This document shows, piece after piece, positions 1-7,424 of a stretch of DNA of 52,560 nt. The DNA lies in NCBI GenBank assembly GCA_902765215.1, contig CACWZA010000014.1, forward strand, positions 1 through 52,560, given 5' to 3'. The notes under the pieces are model-generated. The model had not been told where the DNA came from and did not search any database. It was given only the letters and a program-made list of their open reading frames with translations. Every line of letters starts with the position of its first letter. Position 1 is the stretch's first letter. The stretch is from an uncultured bacterium (lineage in GTDB: Bacteria > Cyanobacteriota > Vampirovibrionia > Gastranaerophilales > Gastranaerophilaceae). The position numbers were made by a program, and so were the translations under genes.

Positions 1-621
1 CTCAATATCCATAATCAACCTTTCGCCTTCACCCACCAATACAGTAGCGCCGCAAGCATTTATAACAATGATTTCAGGGTTGAATTTATCAATAGCCGTA
101 ATTACTTCATCACACCAGATTGTGTCCCCTGCAACGTATAATGTTTTTTCCGTGTCCGATTTAAATGCTATTCCCATAGAGTCATAAGGCATTCCGATTT
201 GCTCACACATCGGTTTTACAACTTCACGTCTGCCGTGCTGACATTGTGTTTTGAATAGTTTTACACCCTCAAAATCTGTTCCGTTTTCAGAAATAATACG
301 AACATCATTAAATCCAAAATTTTTTATAATGTTCAAATCTATTTCATTCTGAACATAGAACGGAATGTTTTTATCCAATGCTTTTACAGCAAATTCATCA
401 AAATGGTCAGGGTGAAAATGGGTTAATATAATCGCATCCAGTGGTAAATGATTTATATCAAAATCTTTTGGCAAATCAACTCTCGGTTGTCTGACTTTAC
501 TGTTCATTGCCCCCTCAAACCCCGGCATAAAATCTTTCGGCATAAGCCAAGGGTCAATTAAAAATCTTTTATTATTGTACGTAATTATAATTGTTGCATT
601 TCTGATTTGATGAATTTTCAT
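1..621 (-). CDS. Metallo-beta-lactamase-fold hydrolase (partial, C-terminus off the window)
   Basis: The frame starts at an ATG at 621 and stays open for 207 codons to the window edge, so the C-terminus is missing. The motif THFHPDHFDEF is the HxHxDH zinc-binding signature of the metallo-beta-lactamase fold, and a further metal-ligand segment, AGDTIWCDE, follows at the expected distance. The overall look (short, DPW near the N-terminus) is that of the UlaG-like/MBL hydrolase group, a cytoplasmic metal-dependent hydrolase; the substrate cannot be told. AAGGAG sits 7 nt before the ATG. It lies 41 nt downstream of the NifX-like gene on the same strand and is probably cotranscribed with it. Confidence 0.85.
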   Translation of the reverse strand, partial: MKIHQIRNATIIITYNNKRFLIDPWLMPKDFMPGFEGAMNSKVRQPRVDLPKDFDINHLPLDAIILTHFHPDHFDEFAVKALDKNIPFYVQNEIDLNIIKNFGFNDVRIISENGTDFEGVKLFKTQCQHGRREVVKPMCEQIGMPYDSMGIAFKSDTEKTLYVAGDTIWCDEVITAIDKFNPEIIVINACGATVLVGEGERLIMDIE

Positions 622-662
622 TGTTTACTCCTTACAATTAAAAATGTTGCTACTCTTTTTAT

Positions 663-1214
663 TTACCCATGGTGATGACAATGTGCGTGGTCGTGTCCTT
701 CTCCGCTGCATGCATTTTCACCTGTCTCAAGAGAATTTGCCATATATTTTTCTAATACTTCTCTGATAGGTAATTCTGGACAACCTGCAACAACTTCAAC
801 ACCATTCATAGCAAACATCATCATTGGACGTCCACCCATTCCACCGGCTAAAACTTTGCTCACACCCTGTTCGGATATCCAGGCAGCACTCTGACAAGAA
901 ATACCTTCTTCCGGTATTTTTTCTTCTATAGTTAAAATTTCTTTTGTTTCAGGATTAATTTCAGCAAAAGTAAAAGAATCACAATGCCCGAAATGTCCAC
1001 ACAATTTACCTTCTGAAGTCGGAATACAAATTTTCATAATCTTATCTCCTTTTAATTTTTCAATGTTGCTCTGTAATAATATCGCACTTTCAAGTGCTTC
1101 CGTATCCGTAAGGTTATGTCTTTGGGCATAATCTTTGAGGATATTTAAAATGTTTTCATTGATTCTTCTGTTGAATGGCACTTTTTTAAGACAGGTTTTC
1201 TTTCTTCCTGCCAT
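663..1214 (-). CDS. RHH-like N-terminal domain fused to NifX/NifB-type iron-molybdenum-cofactor domain
   Basis: There are two modules. The first about 60 residues are basic and helical (GRKKTCLKKVPFNRRI, then a predicted helix pair), like a ribbon-helix-helix DNA-binding domain. The rest is a dinitrogenase Fe-Mo-cofactor-type domain with HFGHCDSF and GMGGRPMMMF, ending in a His/Cys-rich tail (GHDHAHCHHHG) likely to bind metal. An ATG at 1256 is also in frame, but it sits only about 10 nt from a plausible -10 box; the ATG at 1214 has GGGGCGG upstream, so I chose it. A second in-frame ATG at 1037 follows AAGGAGAT and could start the cofactor domain alone (124 residues). No nitrogenase gene is nearby; stand-alone proteins of this family are thought to carry Fe-S or metal clusters. 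The function here is unknown. Confidence 0.75.
   Translation of the reverse strand: MAGRKKTCLKKVPFNRRINENILNILKDYAQRHNLTDTEALESAILLQSNIEKLKGDKIMKICIPTSEGKLCGHFGHCDSFTFAEINPETKEILTIEEKIPEEGISCQSAAWISEQGVSKVLAGGMGGRPMMMFAMNGVEVVAGCPELPIREVLEKYMANSLETGENACSGEGHDHAHCHHHG
1035..1050 (-). promoter_or_regulatory. Internal ribosome binding site and alternative start of the NifX-like domain
   Basis: On the minus strand AAAAGGAGATAAGATT leads directly into an in-frame ATG (1037-1035) followed by KICIPTSEGK, the natural beginning of a NifX-type domain. A near-perfect Shine-Dalgarno inside an open frame is unlikely by chance, so two products (full fusion and free domain) are expected, or the two halves are really separate genes joined without a stop. 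Confidence 0.6.
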
Positions 1215-1276
1215 TTCACGTTTTCCGCCCCAATTGGATTTTTGACAACATTTCATAATACAAAACTAACACGCTT

Positions 1277-1304
1277 ATTTGATTATGTCAATACATAATC
1301 AAAT
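1277..1304. promoter_or_regulatory. Perfect 12-bp inverted repeat over the -35 region (candidate operator)
   Basis: ATTTGATTATGT (1277-1288) and ACATAATCAAAT (1293-1304) are perfect inverted arms around a 4-nt centre. On the minus strand the centre and right arm create TTGACA (-35), followed 17 nt later by TAGTTT (-10-like). The palindrome therefore sits on the promoter of the RHH/NifX-like gene, as expected of an autoregulatory operator. Confidence 0.6.
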
Positions 1305-1477
1305 TGCCTAAACATTTTATAAACACGCTTTATATCCTTGCAATTTATAGAAGAAATCCATAGGAGTGTTGATAATAGCGGAATACAACTCTTTACAAAA
1401 AGTTCTATTCTGGCACTTTTTGAGGAGTTTTTTCTTGTTTTTGCCCATTTCTGCGAAGTAACAAAACGGTCTATGTT

Positions 1478-2044
1478 TTAACGATTACTCTGCATAATAA
1501 AGTTCTTTATTATATCAATTCCGTTTTCTGTAAGTATTGCTTCCGGATGGAACTGCACACCATATATTTGTTTATTTTTAATTTTTATCGCCATCGGGAT
1601 ATCATCCGTTGTTTTCGCAGTAATTTCTATTTTGTCTGTTGGCTCAGATACAATAAGAGAATGATATCTCGTAGCACTAAACCCCTGTTTCAACCCCTTA
1701 AAAAGCTCAAAATTTTCATCAAAATATATATCTGAGTTTTTCCCGTGAAACGGTTCTTTTGTTTTAATAATTTTTGCACCAAAATATTTTGCTATACACT
1801 GCATACCCAGACAAATCCCAAATATAGGTTTAAAATCTTGATAAAAATCGATAATTTCCATACAAATCCCGGAATTATCAGGATTTCCCCATCCGGGAGA
1901 AAGGATAATCTTTGAAAAATCAAGTTTTTTTATTCCCTCAAGTGTCATTTCGTCGTTATTTATAACAACCGGATTAACCCCAAGCATTTTGACATATTGT
2001 ACTATGTTATAGGTAAAAGAATCGTAGTTATCTATTACCAGCAT
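1478..2044 (-). CDS. pabA: Aminodeoxychorismate synthase component 2 (glutamine amidotransferase)
   Basis: A class I glutamine amidotransferase of 188 residues, the normal PabA/TrpG length. It hydrolyses glutamine and passes ammonia to PabB to make 4-amino-4-deoxychorismate for folate. Visible are the N-terminal DNYDSFTYN, the nucleophile elbow GICLGMQ (Cys78) and the HPE at 166-168. The usual SPGPG oxyanion segment reads SPGWG here, a mild oddity. It overlaps the upstream pabB frame by 10 nt, so the two are translationally coupled; a PabB partner with the PabB-type lysine argues for PabA rather than TrpG. Confidence 0.9.
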   Translation of the reverse strand: MLVIDNYDSFTYNIVQYVKMLGVNPVVINNDEMTLEGIKKLDFSKIILSPGWGNPDNSGICMEIIDFYQDFKPIFGICLGMQCIAKYFGAKIIKTKEPFHGKNSDIYFDENFELFKGLKQGFSATRYHSLIVSEPTDKIEITAKTTDDIPMAIKIKNKQIYGVQFHPEAILTENGIDIIKNFIMQSNR

Positions 2045-3636
2045 AGTTCCACCTCAACAACACCTCTGACTGAATTAAAACAATAGATTTTTTCGGCTGT
2101 TTTTAAATCCTCAGGATATAATATTCTTTCTTCAATCCTTCCGCTATTGAGCAGCTTTTGTCTTGTTATACCGTTTAGAAGTCCGCATTGTAAAGGAGGT
2201 GTATAGATTTTACCGTTTTTCTTAACTGCGATATTGGTAAATGTCCCTTCAGTAATTTCGCCTTTTTCATTCAAGTTAATCTCTTCAAAAACATCCTGTT
2301 GAGCTGTCTTTCGAATGCTTGTTTTATGATACAAAAACGGATTTGAAGAATTTGTTTTATTTGCAATCTTTATTCTTGGATTCTTAGGTAATTCCGGAAT
2401 GTTCCTTGTAGTGAGTTCAAAGTTGCCGTCCTTGGATAATTCTATTCTATTTACAACCTTTTCATTAAAACAGAGTTTTTCTATATCGTCATTCCAAACA
2501 AACCCTAACTCTTTTGCAGACTGTTTTAATCTCTTAATATGCATCTCAAAATCCGTAATCCCTGTTTCAATGAGCGAAAATTCCGTATTCAAAAATTTTG
2601 CTTTAATCAAGGTTTCTTCCCACTCATCTTCAGCATTTGAATCCCAGACAATTGCACCACCCGCATAGTATGTATAAACCTCATCCTTATTTTTCTTTTG
2701 TAAAATCCTTATCGGAACAGAAAAAACTGCTTCATCTTTGTGCAAATACCCAATTGCACCACAATAAACCTCTCTTGGAAATTTCTCCGTTTCTGAAATA
2801 ACCTTCATTGTTGATAGTTTTGGAGCACCTGTAATTGAACCACAAGGGTAAATTGCATTAATAATATCGTAGAGCGTAATATCATCTTCCAACTCTGACG
2901 ATATTTCTGATGTCATTTGAAACAGGGTTTTGTGCTGTTCAATATCAAAAAGTTTATTAACATTAACAGTTCCTGTTTTAGATATTCTGCCCAAATCATT
3001 TCGCAACAGGTCAACAATCATAATATTTTCAGCACGATTTTTAATATCGTTATACAAAAAGTTTTTCAACTCCCAATCTTCCTGTGCATTCTTCCCTCTT
3101 TTTACGGTCCCTTTCATTGGTTTTGTCAATATCATTCTGCCTTTTAAAGCAAAAAACAACTCCGGAGAAAATGACAGTATTGTTTCGTACTTATTTTGCA
3201 AAAATGCGTTATATGGTGTTTTTTGATTTTGCAAAAGATAGTTATATAAATCAATCTCGTTTGCATTGGTTTTTAATACAGAGGGATATGTATAATTAAC
3301 CTCATAGGTAACACCCTCTTTTATCTGCTCTTTTATATATTCTATCTGCTTTATGTATTCTTTTTTAGATATTAAAGGTTTAACAATAGTACCGATTTTA
3401 TAATTAGGATTCTTTTGTTTAAAAGTCTCAAATGATTCAAATGCTTCAAAATAAACAAGAGGAGCTTCTTTTGACACGTTTTTTATGTCATACCGTATAT
3501 ACCCAATCAAATACAAACCTTCATTTTTCAGTGTTTCAATTCTATCTAATGCGGATTCTACGTTTTCAGGCTCAAAAATTTCGATAGTTTCAACAGGTTT
3601 TTTAAATACTTTATCTGCATATATTTGCATAATCAT
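2035..3636 (-). CDS. pabB: Aminodeoxychorismate synthase component 1 fused to aminodeoxychorismate lyase (PabBC)
   Basis: The 533-residue protein has an N-terminal chorismate-binding domain (roughly 1-340) with KPMKGTVKRG, ENIMIVDLLRNDLGR and the SITGAPK substrate loop. The lysine in the PMKGT motif is the PabB marker; anthranilate synthases have Ala there. The C-terminal part (about 350-533) is a PLP fold-IV aminotransferase/lyase domain (YHKTSIR, then EGTFTNIAV and GLLNGITRQKLL), as in PabC. The fusion would make p-aminobenzoate from chorismate in two steps, with PabA encoded directly downstream. Two ATGs (3636 and 3630) compete; AGAG lies just upstream. Confidence 0.9.
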   Translation of the reverse strand: MIMQIYADKVFKKPVETIEIFEPENVESALDRIETLKNEGLYLIGYIRYDIKNVSKEAPLVYFEAFESFETFKQKNPNYKIGTIVKPLISKKEYIKQIEYIKEQIKEGVTYEVNYTYPSVLKTNANEIDLYNYLLQNQKTPYNAFLQNKYETILSFSPELFFALKGRMILTKPMKGTVKRGKNAQEDWELKNFLYNDIKNRAENIMIVDLLRNDLGRISKTGTVNVNKLFDIEQHKTLFQMTSEISSELEDDITLYDIINAIYPCGSITGAPKLSTMKVISETEKFPREVYCGAIGYLHKDEAVFSVPIRILQKKNKDEVYTYYAGGAIVWDSNAEDEWEETLIKAKFLNTEFSLIETGITDFEMHIKRLKQSAKELGFVWNDDIEKLCFNEKVVNRIELSKDGNFELTTRNIPELPKNPRIKIANKTNSSNPFLYHKTSIRKTAQQDVFEEINLNEKGEITEGTFTNIAVKKNGKIYTPPLQCGLLNGITRQKLLNSGRIEERILYPEDLKTAEKIYCFNSVRGVVEVELCW

Positions 3637-3658
3637 CTCTATTTATATCTTGAATAAA

Positions 3659-3667
3659 TTATAACAA
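3659..3667 (-). promoter_or_regulatory. Extended -10 promoter of pabB-pabA
   Basis: On the minus strand TGTTATAAT gives a consensus -10 (TATAAT) with the upstream TG extension, about 23 nt before the pabB start. Confidence 0.55.
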
Positions 3668-3759
3668 GAAATAATTCATTAAGCAAACTTAAAAATGAAG
3701 GAATACTTGAATACAATAAAAATTGGTTTAAGTTATTACAAAAATAAAGGTAAAAAATA

Positions 3760-4115
3760 ATGAAAAAATGTAAAATAACAGTTTTGAAACGAAATTTTGA
3801 TGAAGAACTTGTAAAATAACAGTTTTGAAACGAAATTTTGATGAAGAACTTGCTAGTGAATATGGGGTTGAGGGTTTAACGGCTTGTCCAATGCTAAAAG
3901 AAGGACAAGTTTTCTATGCGGATTGGGAATGTCCTGAAGGTTTTTGCAATGAGGCTTGGAAAGCAATTTATCAGTATGTTTTCACTTTAGCTCATGGCGG
4001 TGCAACAAAAGAACTTTTTTATTACGGAGATTGGATAAGAAAACCGGGGGTTGCTATTTGTTCTTGTAACGACGGACTTCGTCCTGTAATATTCAAAATT
4101 GAAGCAGAGGAGTAG
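3760..4115 (+). pseudogene. TIGR04076-family protein, frame broken by the 41-bp duplication
   Basis: The ancestral start is the ATG at 3760 (MKKCKITVLKRNFDEEL), whose frame stops at 3819 because of the duplication. The second copy is in frame with the remainder from a TTG at 3825, giving a 96-residue product with MACPML-like and C-terminal signature segments (EGFCNEAWKAIYQYVF, YYGDWIRKPGVAICSCNDGLRPV) typical of the small TIGR04076 family. Removing one copy restores a full-length protein of about 105 residues. Function of the family is unknown. It may be a pseudogene, an N-terminally shortened but expressed gene, a reversible on/off switch, or an assembly artefact. It is followed 2 nt later by the DUF6485-like gene. 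Confidence 0.7.
3770..3851 (+). repeat. 41-bp perfect tandem duplication inside the start of the TIGR04076-like gene
   Basis: Bases 3770-3810 and 3811-3851 are identical 41-mers placed head to tail. Because 41 is not a multiple of three, the duplication shifts the reading frame of the gene that begins at 3760: the first copy reads into TAA at 3817-3819. Confidence 0.95.
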
Positions 4116-4117
4116 AT

Positions 4118-4327
4118 ATGAACGCAAAAGAATTATGCACCTGCAAAAATACAAAATGTAAATTACACCCGATAAATCATGATTTAGGATGCACTCCCTG
4201 CATTGAAAAGAATTTAAGAATGGATGAAATGCCAAATTGTTTCTTTGATAAAATTGACCCCGAGCATAAACGCAAAGGAACAAAAACAAGAGATTATGCA
4301 GAGTTTTTATTGAAGGGGGAAGTGTAA
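4118..4327 (+). CDS. Small Cys-rich protein, DUF6485-like
   Basis: A 69-residue protein with ELCTCKNTKCKLH and GCTPCIEKN at the N-terminus, followed by NCFFDKI. The arrangement CxCxxxxC...CxxC suggests a small zinc or Fe-S site. It resembles the DUF6485 family, which I recall as short cysteine-rich proteins of unknown function; the match is from memory. GGAG in the end of the upstream gene serves as its ribosome site, so it is translationally linked to the TIGR04076-like gene and to the SMR transporter 2 nt downstream. Confidence 0.65.
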   Translation: MNAKELCTCKNTKCKLHPINHDLGCTPCIEKNLRMDEMPNCFFDKIDPEHKRKGTKTRDYAEFLLKGEV

Positions 4328-4329
4328 AA

Positions 4330-4650
4330 ATGAAGTGGTTAATATTACTGCTTGCAGGAATTTTTGAAATCATTTGGGCAATTGCGATGAAATATTCAAA
4401 CGGTTTCAGCGTTTTAATTCCATCTGTCATTACTGCTGCTGCATATATTTTAAGTGCGGTATTCTTGGCATTTGCACTAAAATATTTACCTCTTGGAATG
4501 GCTTATGTGATGTGGGTTGCTTTTGGAATAATCGGAACAACAATTCTCGGAGTTTTGTTATTCAGCGAAAAATTAACCGTATTGCAAATTATATCCATAA
4601 TTCTGATTATTATTGGTGTTATTGGGCTAAAACTATTTGCAAAACAATAA
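4330..4650 (+). CDS. sugE: Small multidrug resistance family transporter, Gdx/SugE type
   Basis: At 106 residues with four hydrophobic helices this is a standard SMR protein. The conserved membrane glutamate lies in GIFEIIWAIAMKYSNGF, and WAIAMKYSNGF plus LPLGMAYVMW are closer to the SugE/Gdx guanidinium exporters than to EmrE-type drug pumps. It should act as an antiparallel dimer exchanging protons for guanidinium-like cations. A strong AAGGGGGAAG precedes the ATG. I saw no guanidine riboswitch-like structure upstream; the gene is the third of a three-gene cassette. Confidence 0.85.
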   Translation: MKWLILLLAGIFEIIWAIAMKYSNGFSVLIPSVITAAAYILSAVFLAFALKYLPLGMAYVMWVAFGIIGTTILGVLLFSEKLTVLQIISIILIIIGVIGLKLFAKQ

Positions 4651-4742
4651 AATGCATCCTACTCTCTAATAAATTTGTATTACAATTATTAATGAGCAAT
4701 ATTAAAATCTATATTTTTCATACAGACAGAGTCTGTGGTTAG

Positions 4743-4820
4743 CCAAATTCACCTTTTGGCGAAGACAATTCAATGGAACAGCAGGAACAAATGCTTGGCT
4801 CTTGGAAACCGGAAGATTAA
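4743..4820 (+). pseudogene. Remnant of a gene's C-terminal tail
   Basis: After an in-frame stop at 4740 a frame encodes 25 residues (beginning PNSPFGEDNS and ending LGSWKPED) and then stops at 4818, just before the ribosome site of the next gene. The composition looks like a genuine protein tail, but no start or domain is left. I do not recognise the parent family. It suggests that the gene formerly upstream of the acetyltransferase was deleted. Confidence 0.35.
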
Positions 4821-4836
4821 GGAGGTAAATATAATT

Positions 4837-5388
4837 ATGGAAGAAGTTAGAATTGATGTTTTAAATCAGGAACCTGACAGAATAGAAGAAGCAAGAAGAA
4901 GTTCTGATTTATGTTTCAGGATAAATCATACAAACCCGACAACACCTGAATGTCAGGAACTTATTCAGGAACTCTTTAATCACACATTAGGTGAAAATAC
5001 TATTATTCACCCGCCGATTTTTACATTGTTGGCAGATAGGGTTAAAATCGGTAAAAATGTCGTTATCCTAAATGGTTTTGGATGTATGTCTTCAGGTGGA
5101 TTAACTATTGAAGACAACACAATGATATCTTTGAACTGCACTATTGCAACGAATAATCATGATATGTATGAAAGAAATATTATAACCTGCAAACCTGTTC
5201 ATATAAAGAAAAATGTATGGATAGGAGTAAATGTAACAATACTTCCGGGTGTAACAATAGGGGAGAATGCAGTTGTCGGCGCAGGTGCGGTGGTTACAAA
5301 AGATGTTCCCGATAATGCTGTTGTAGTCGGAAACCCTGCTAAAGTAATCAGATATCTTGATGCGGAAAAGTTTAAATCTGATAAGTAG
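4837..5388 (+). CDS. Hexapeptide-repeat O-acetyltransferase (maltose/galactoside acetyltransferase group)
   Basis: The 183-residue protein starts at the ATG at 4837, preceded by TTAAGGAGG. From about residue 65 it is a left-handed parallel beta-helix of hexapeptide repeats (VKIGKNVVIL, LTIEDNTMIS, VHIKKNVWIGVNVTILPGVTIGENAVVGAGAVVTKDV) ending in [10 protein letters not shown]. It should form a trimer and use acetyl-CoA. NNHDMYERN supplies the histidine expected at the active site. A second paralogue lies 1 kb downstream, flanking the CMD-domain gene. The substrate is unknown. Confidence 0.85.
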   Translation: MEEVRIDVLNQEPDRIEEARRSSDLCFRINHTNPTTPECQELIQELFNHTLGENTIIHPPIFTLLADRVKIGKNVVILNGFGCMSSGGLTIEDNTMISLNCTIATNNHDMYERNIITCKPVHIKKNVWIGVNVTILPGVTIGENAVVGAGAVVTKDVPDNAVVVGNPAKVIRYLDAEKFKSDK

Positions 5389-5417
5389 TTTAATACTCTC
5401 TGATAAATAACTGTAAT

Positions 5418-5495
5418 ATGAATTTGAATGAAAACCGCATCAAATCCAACGCAAACCACGATACTGATATTGAAACACAGGTTATAGAATTTTAG
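5418..5495 (+). other. Possible 25-codon gene remnant in an otherwise empty gap
   Basis: A short frame (ATG at 5418, TAG at 5493) lacks a ribosome site. It may be a degraded gene tail or chance. The rest of the gap 5389-5556 holds only AT-rich sequence upstream of the CMD-domain gene. Confidence 0.15.
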
Positions 5496-5556
5496 ATAAA
5501 GACTATTATTTCAGTCATTTTTTACATATTATAATTGTATAAACGAGGATGGTTTT

Positions 5557-6393
5557 ATGATTAAAAAGTTATGTATAACAGTTTTAATATCTGCCATAAT
5601 GCTTAATTTGAGTGCGTTAGCAAAGGAGAGTAAACCTATGACAAGACAAGAGATTGCTAATAAAAATTTAGAGATTTTGTTTAATATAACAACTAAAAAT
5701 AACAATGGTCTTGATAAAGATTTTATGGATATTTTGCAAAAATATATTTTCGGTGAAGTATTCACAATCGGCGATTTAGATATAAAAACAAGAGAATTGC
5801 TGACAGTTACAAGTTTGACGGTTATGCAAACATTACCGCAGTTGAAAGCACATATAAACGGTGCTTTAAATGCCGGAAACACTCCGATAGAAATAAGAGA
5901 AACAATTTATCAGTGCGCTCCGTTTATCGGTTTTCCAAAGACCTTAAATGCGATAGCTGTATTTAATGAAGTCATAAAAGAAAGAGGACTGGAAAAAGAA
6001 TTAAAAAGCACAAAAACTACAAACGAAAATAACAGATACCAAAAAGGCCACGAAATACAAAACCCGATGTACGGGGATGAAATTGTACAAAATATGAAGG
6101 GTTTACCTAATGATATGGGAGCTGATGCTGCAAGATATTTAACAGAAGTTTGCTTTGGTGATTTTTATACAAGAGAAGGTTTAGACCTTAAAACAAGAGA
6201 ACTTATGACAATAGCAATTTTAACTACAACAGGTAACACAGGGGTATTAAAAAGCCACATCAAAGGAAACCTGAAAGCCGGTAATTCAATAGAAACAATT
6301 ACTGCTGCAATTATTCAGGTTATGCCGTATGTTGGTTTCCCAAATTCTTTTGCAGCATTGAAAACGGTAAAAGATGTAATGAATGAAAAATAA
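5557..6393 (+). CDS. Exported protein with two carboxymuconolactone-decarboxylase (CMD/AhpD-fold) domains
   Basis: The 278 residues begin with a signal peptide (MIKKLCITVLISAIMLNLSALA, probable cut before KES). Two homologous CMD domains follow. Each has the DLxTRELxT helix, a KxHIxGxLxAGNxxE segment and a GFPxxxxAxxxxxEV-like ending (about 75-145 and 205-275). Neither has the AhpD CxxC pair, so an AhpD-type peroxidase role is unlikely. Single-domain relatives are found beside aldo-keto reductases and acetyltransferases in gut bacteria, as here. The periplasmic location is inferred from the signal peptide; the reaction is unknown. Confidence 0.8.
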   Translation: MIKKLCITVLISAIMLNLSALAKESKPMTRQEIANKNLEILFNITTKNNNGLDKDFMDILQKYIFGEVFTIGDLDIKTRELLTVTSLTVMQTLPQLKAHINGALNAGNTPIEIRETIYQCAPFIGFPKTLNAIAVFNEVIKERGLEKELKSTKTTNENNRYQKGHEIQNPMYGDEIVQNMKGLPNDMGADAARYLTEVCFGDFYTREGLDLKTRELMTIAILTTTGNTGVLKSHIKGNLKAGNSIETITAAIIQVMPYVGFPNSFAALKTVKDVMNEK

Positions 6394-6406
6394 AGGTGTT
6401 AAATAA

Positions 6407-6988
6407 ATGGAAATAACAACACAAGAATTTAGAGAACTAATGAAAAAAGGTACTTATGTTGAAGCGGGGAGTGAAATTTTTGAATCCTTTCACAAATATA
6501 GTCAGGAGGCATTAAAAATCACATCTGAAATCAACAGCAAATATAATCCGCCTGAAAAAATCAGAGAACTGTTTTCAAAACTTACCGAAAGTAAAATTGA
6601 TGAAACTTTTGGACTTTTCCCGCCTTTTTATACTGATTGCGGAAAAAATATCAAAATAGGTAAAAATGTTTTTATAAACGCGTGTTGCCGTTTTCAAGAT
6701 CAGGGCGGAATCGAGATTGGGGACGGTGCTTTAATCGGACATAATACAACAATCGCAACTTTAAACCACGATTTTAACCCTGTAAAAAGACAAAATCTGA
6801 ATCCGAGTCCGGTTAAAATCGGCAGAAATGTTTGGATAGGTTCAGACTGCACAATTTTACCCGGAGTTGAAATCGGTGACGGTGCAATTATTGGGGCAGG
6901 AAGCGTTGTTACAAAATCAATTCCCGCTAACACAATAGCTGTCGGAAATCCTGCAAAAGTAATAAAAGAAATAAAAGTAAACAATTAA
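6407..6988 (+). CDS. Hexapeptide-repeat O-acetyltransferase, second copy
   Basis: A 193-residue protein of the maltose/galactoside O-acetyltransferase group. The N-terminal 70 residues are helical; then come repeats [36 protein letters not shown] and [19 protein letters not shown], closing with [18 protein letters not shown] holds the catalytic histidine. It is related to the 4837-5388 protein but clearly diverged, so this is not a recent duplication. It starts 13 nt after the CMD-domain gene and is likely in its operon. Confidence 0.85.
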   Translation: MEITTQEFRELMKKGTYVEAGSEIFESFHKYSQEALKITSEINSKYNPPEKIRELFSKLTESKIDETFGLFPPFYTDCGKNIKIGKNVFINACCRFQDQGGIEIGDGALIGHNTTIATLNHDFNPVKRQNLNPSPVKIGRNVWIGSDCTILPGVEIGDGAIIGAGSVVTKSIPANTIAVGNPAKVIKEIKVNN

Positions 6989-7276
6989 TCCGACTGCAGA
7001 AAATTAAGCACTTCTTTATTAAATTCCTGTGGTTTTTTATACACAACAAAGTGATCACCGTCAAGAAAAACAAGTTTTGCATCGGAGATTTTACCTGCAA
7101 TCAGTTCAGTATGTTCTTTTTTTATCATATCCTTTGTTCCTGCAATCACAAGCGTTTTTGATTTTATTTTTGATAATTCATCAGGACTGATATTTGGCTG
7201 ATGTACCATAAGTTCAAGCATTTCCTTTTTTAAACCATCTTTAGAAAACAGTCTGGTAAAGAAAATTCTATCAGAC
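6985..7276 (-). pseudogene. Alpha/beta hydrolase, 5'-truncated remnant
   Basis: The frame encodes only the C-terminal third of an alpha/beta hydrolase: KTLVIAGTKDMI (acid-residue strand) and FLDGDHFVVY (catalytic histidine). In-frame codons upstream of the first ATG (7221) still read like the family (FFTRLFSKDGLKKEML) until a TAG near 7271, so the serine-nucleophile half has been lost. The gene converges with the acetyltransferase and overlaps its end by 4 nt. An ATG-initiated 78-residue product is possible but could not be an active hydrolase. Confidence 0.7.
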
Positions 7277-7390
7277 TAATCAAAAGATAACAAATGATTA
7301 CAACTTAACTGAAAGAATTAGTTATATCAGCATAAAATCAGACATGAAACATTTATTTTTTATCTGATTTAAATTTATGCCACAACTCTA

Positions 7391-7415
7391 TTTTTAGAAT
7401 ATAATATTCTAAAAA
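7391..7415. promoter_or_regulatory. Perfect 12-bp palindrome centred on a TATAAT -10 box
   Basis: TTTTTAGAATAT and ATATTCTAAAAA flank a single A at 7403. The -10 hexamer TATAAT (7400-7405) lies at the centre, 19 nt before the ATG of the kinase-like gene. A protein binding this site would block the promoter directly. No matching -35 is evident. Confidence 0.5.
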
Positions 7416-7424
7416 AGAGGGTAT

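Noticed and set aside
2035-3636. Anthranilate synthase component I (TrpE)
   Set aside because: The PMKGT motif has the PabB-type lysine, and the C-terminal PabC-like lyase domain fits p-aminobenzoate synthesis.
4250-4329. Guanidine riboswitch upstream of the SugE/Gdx gene
   Set aside because: The gene starts 2 nt after the previous coding region, and no room or characteristic structure for a riboswitch is present.
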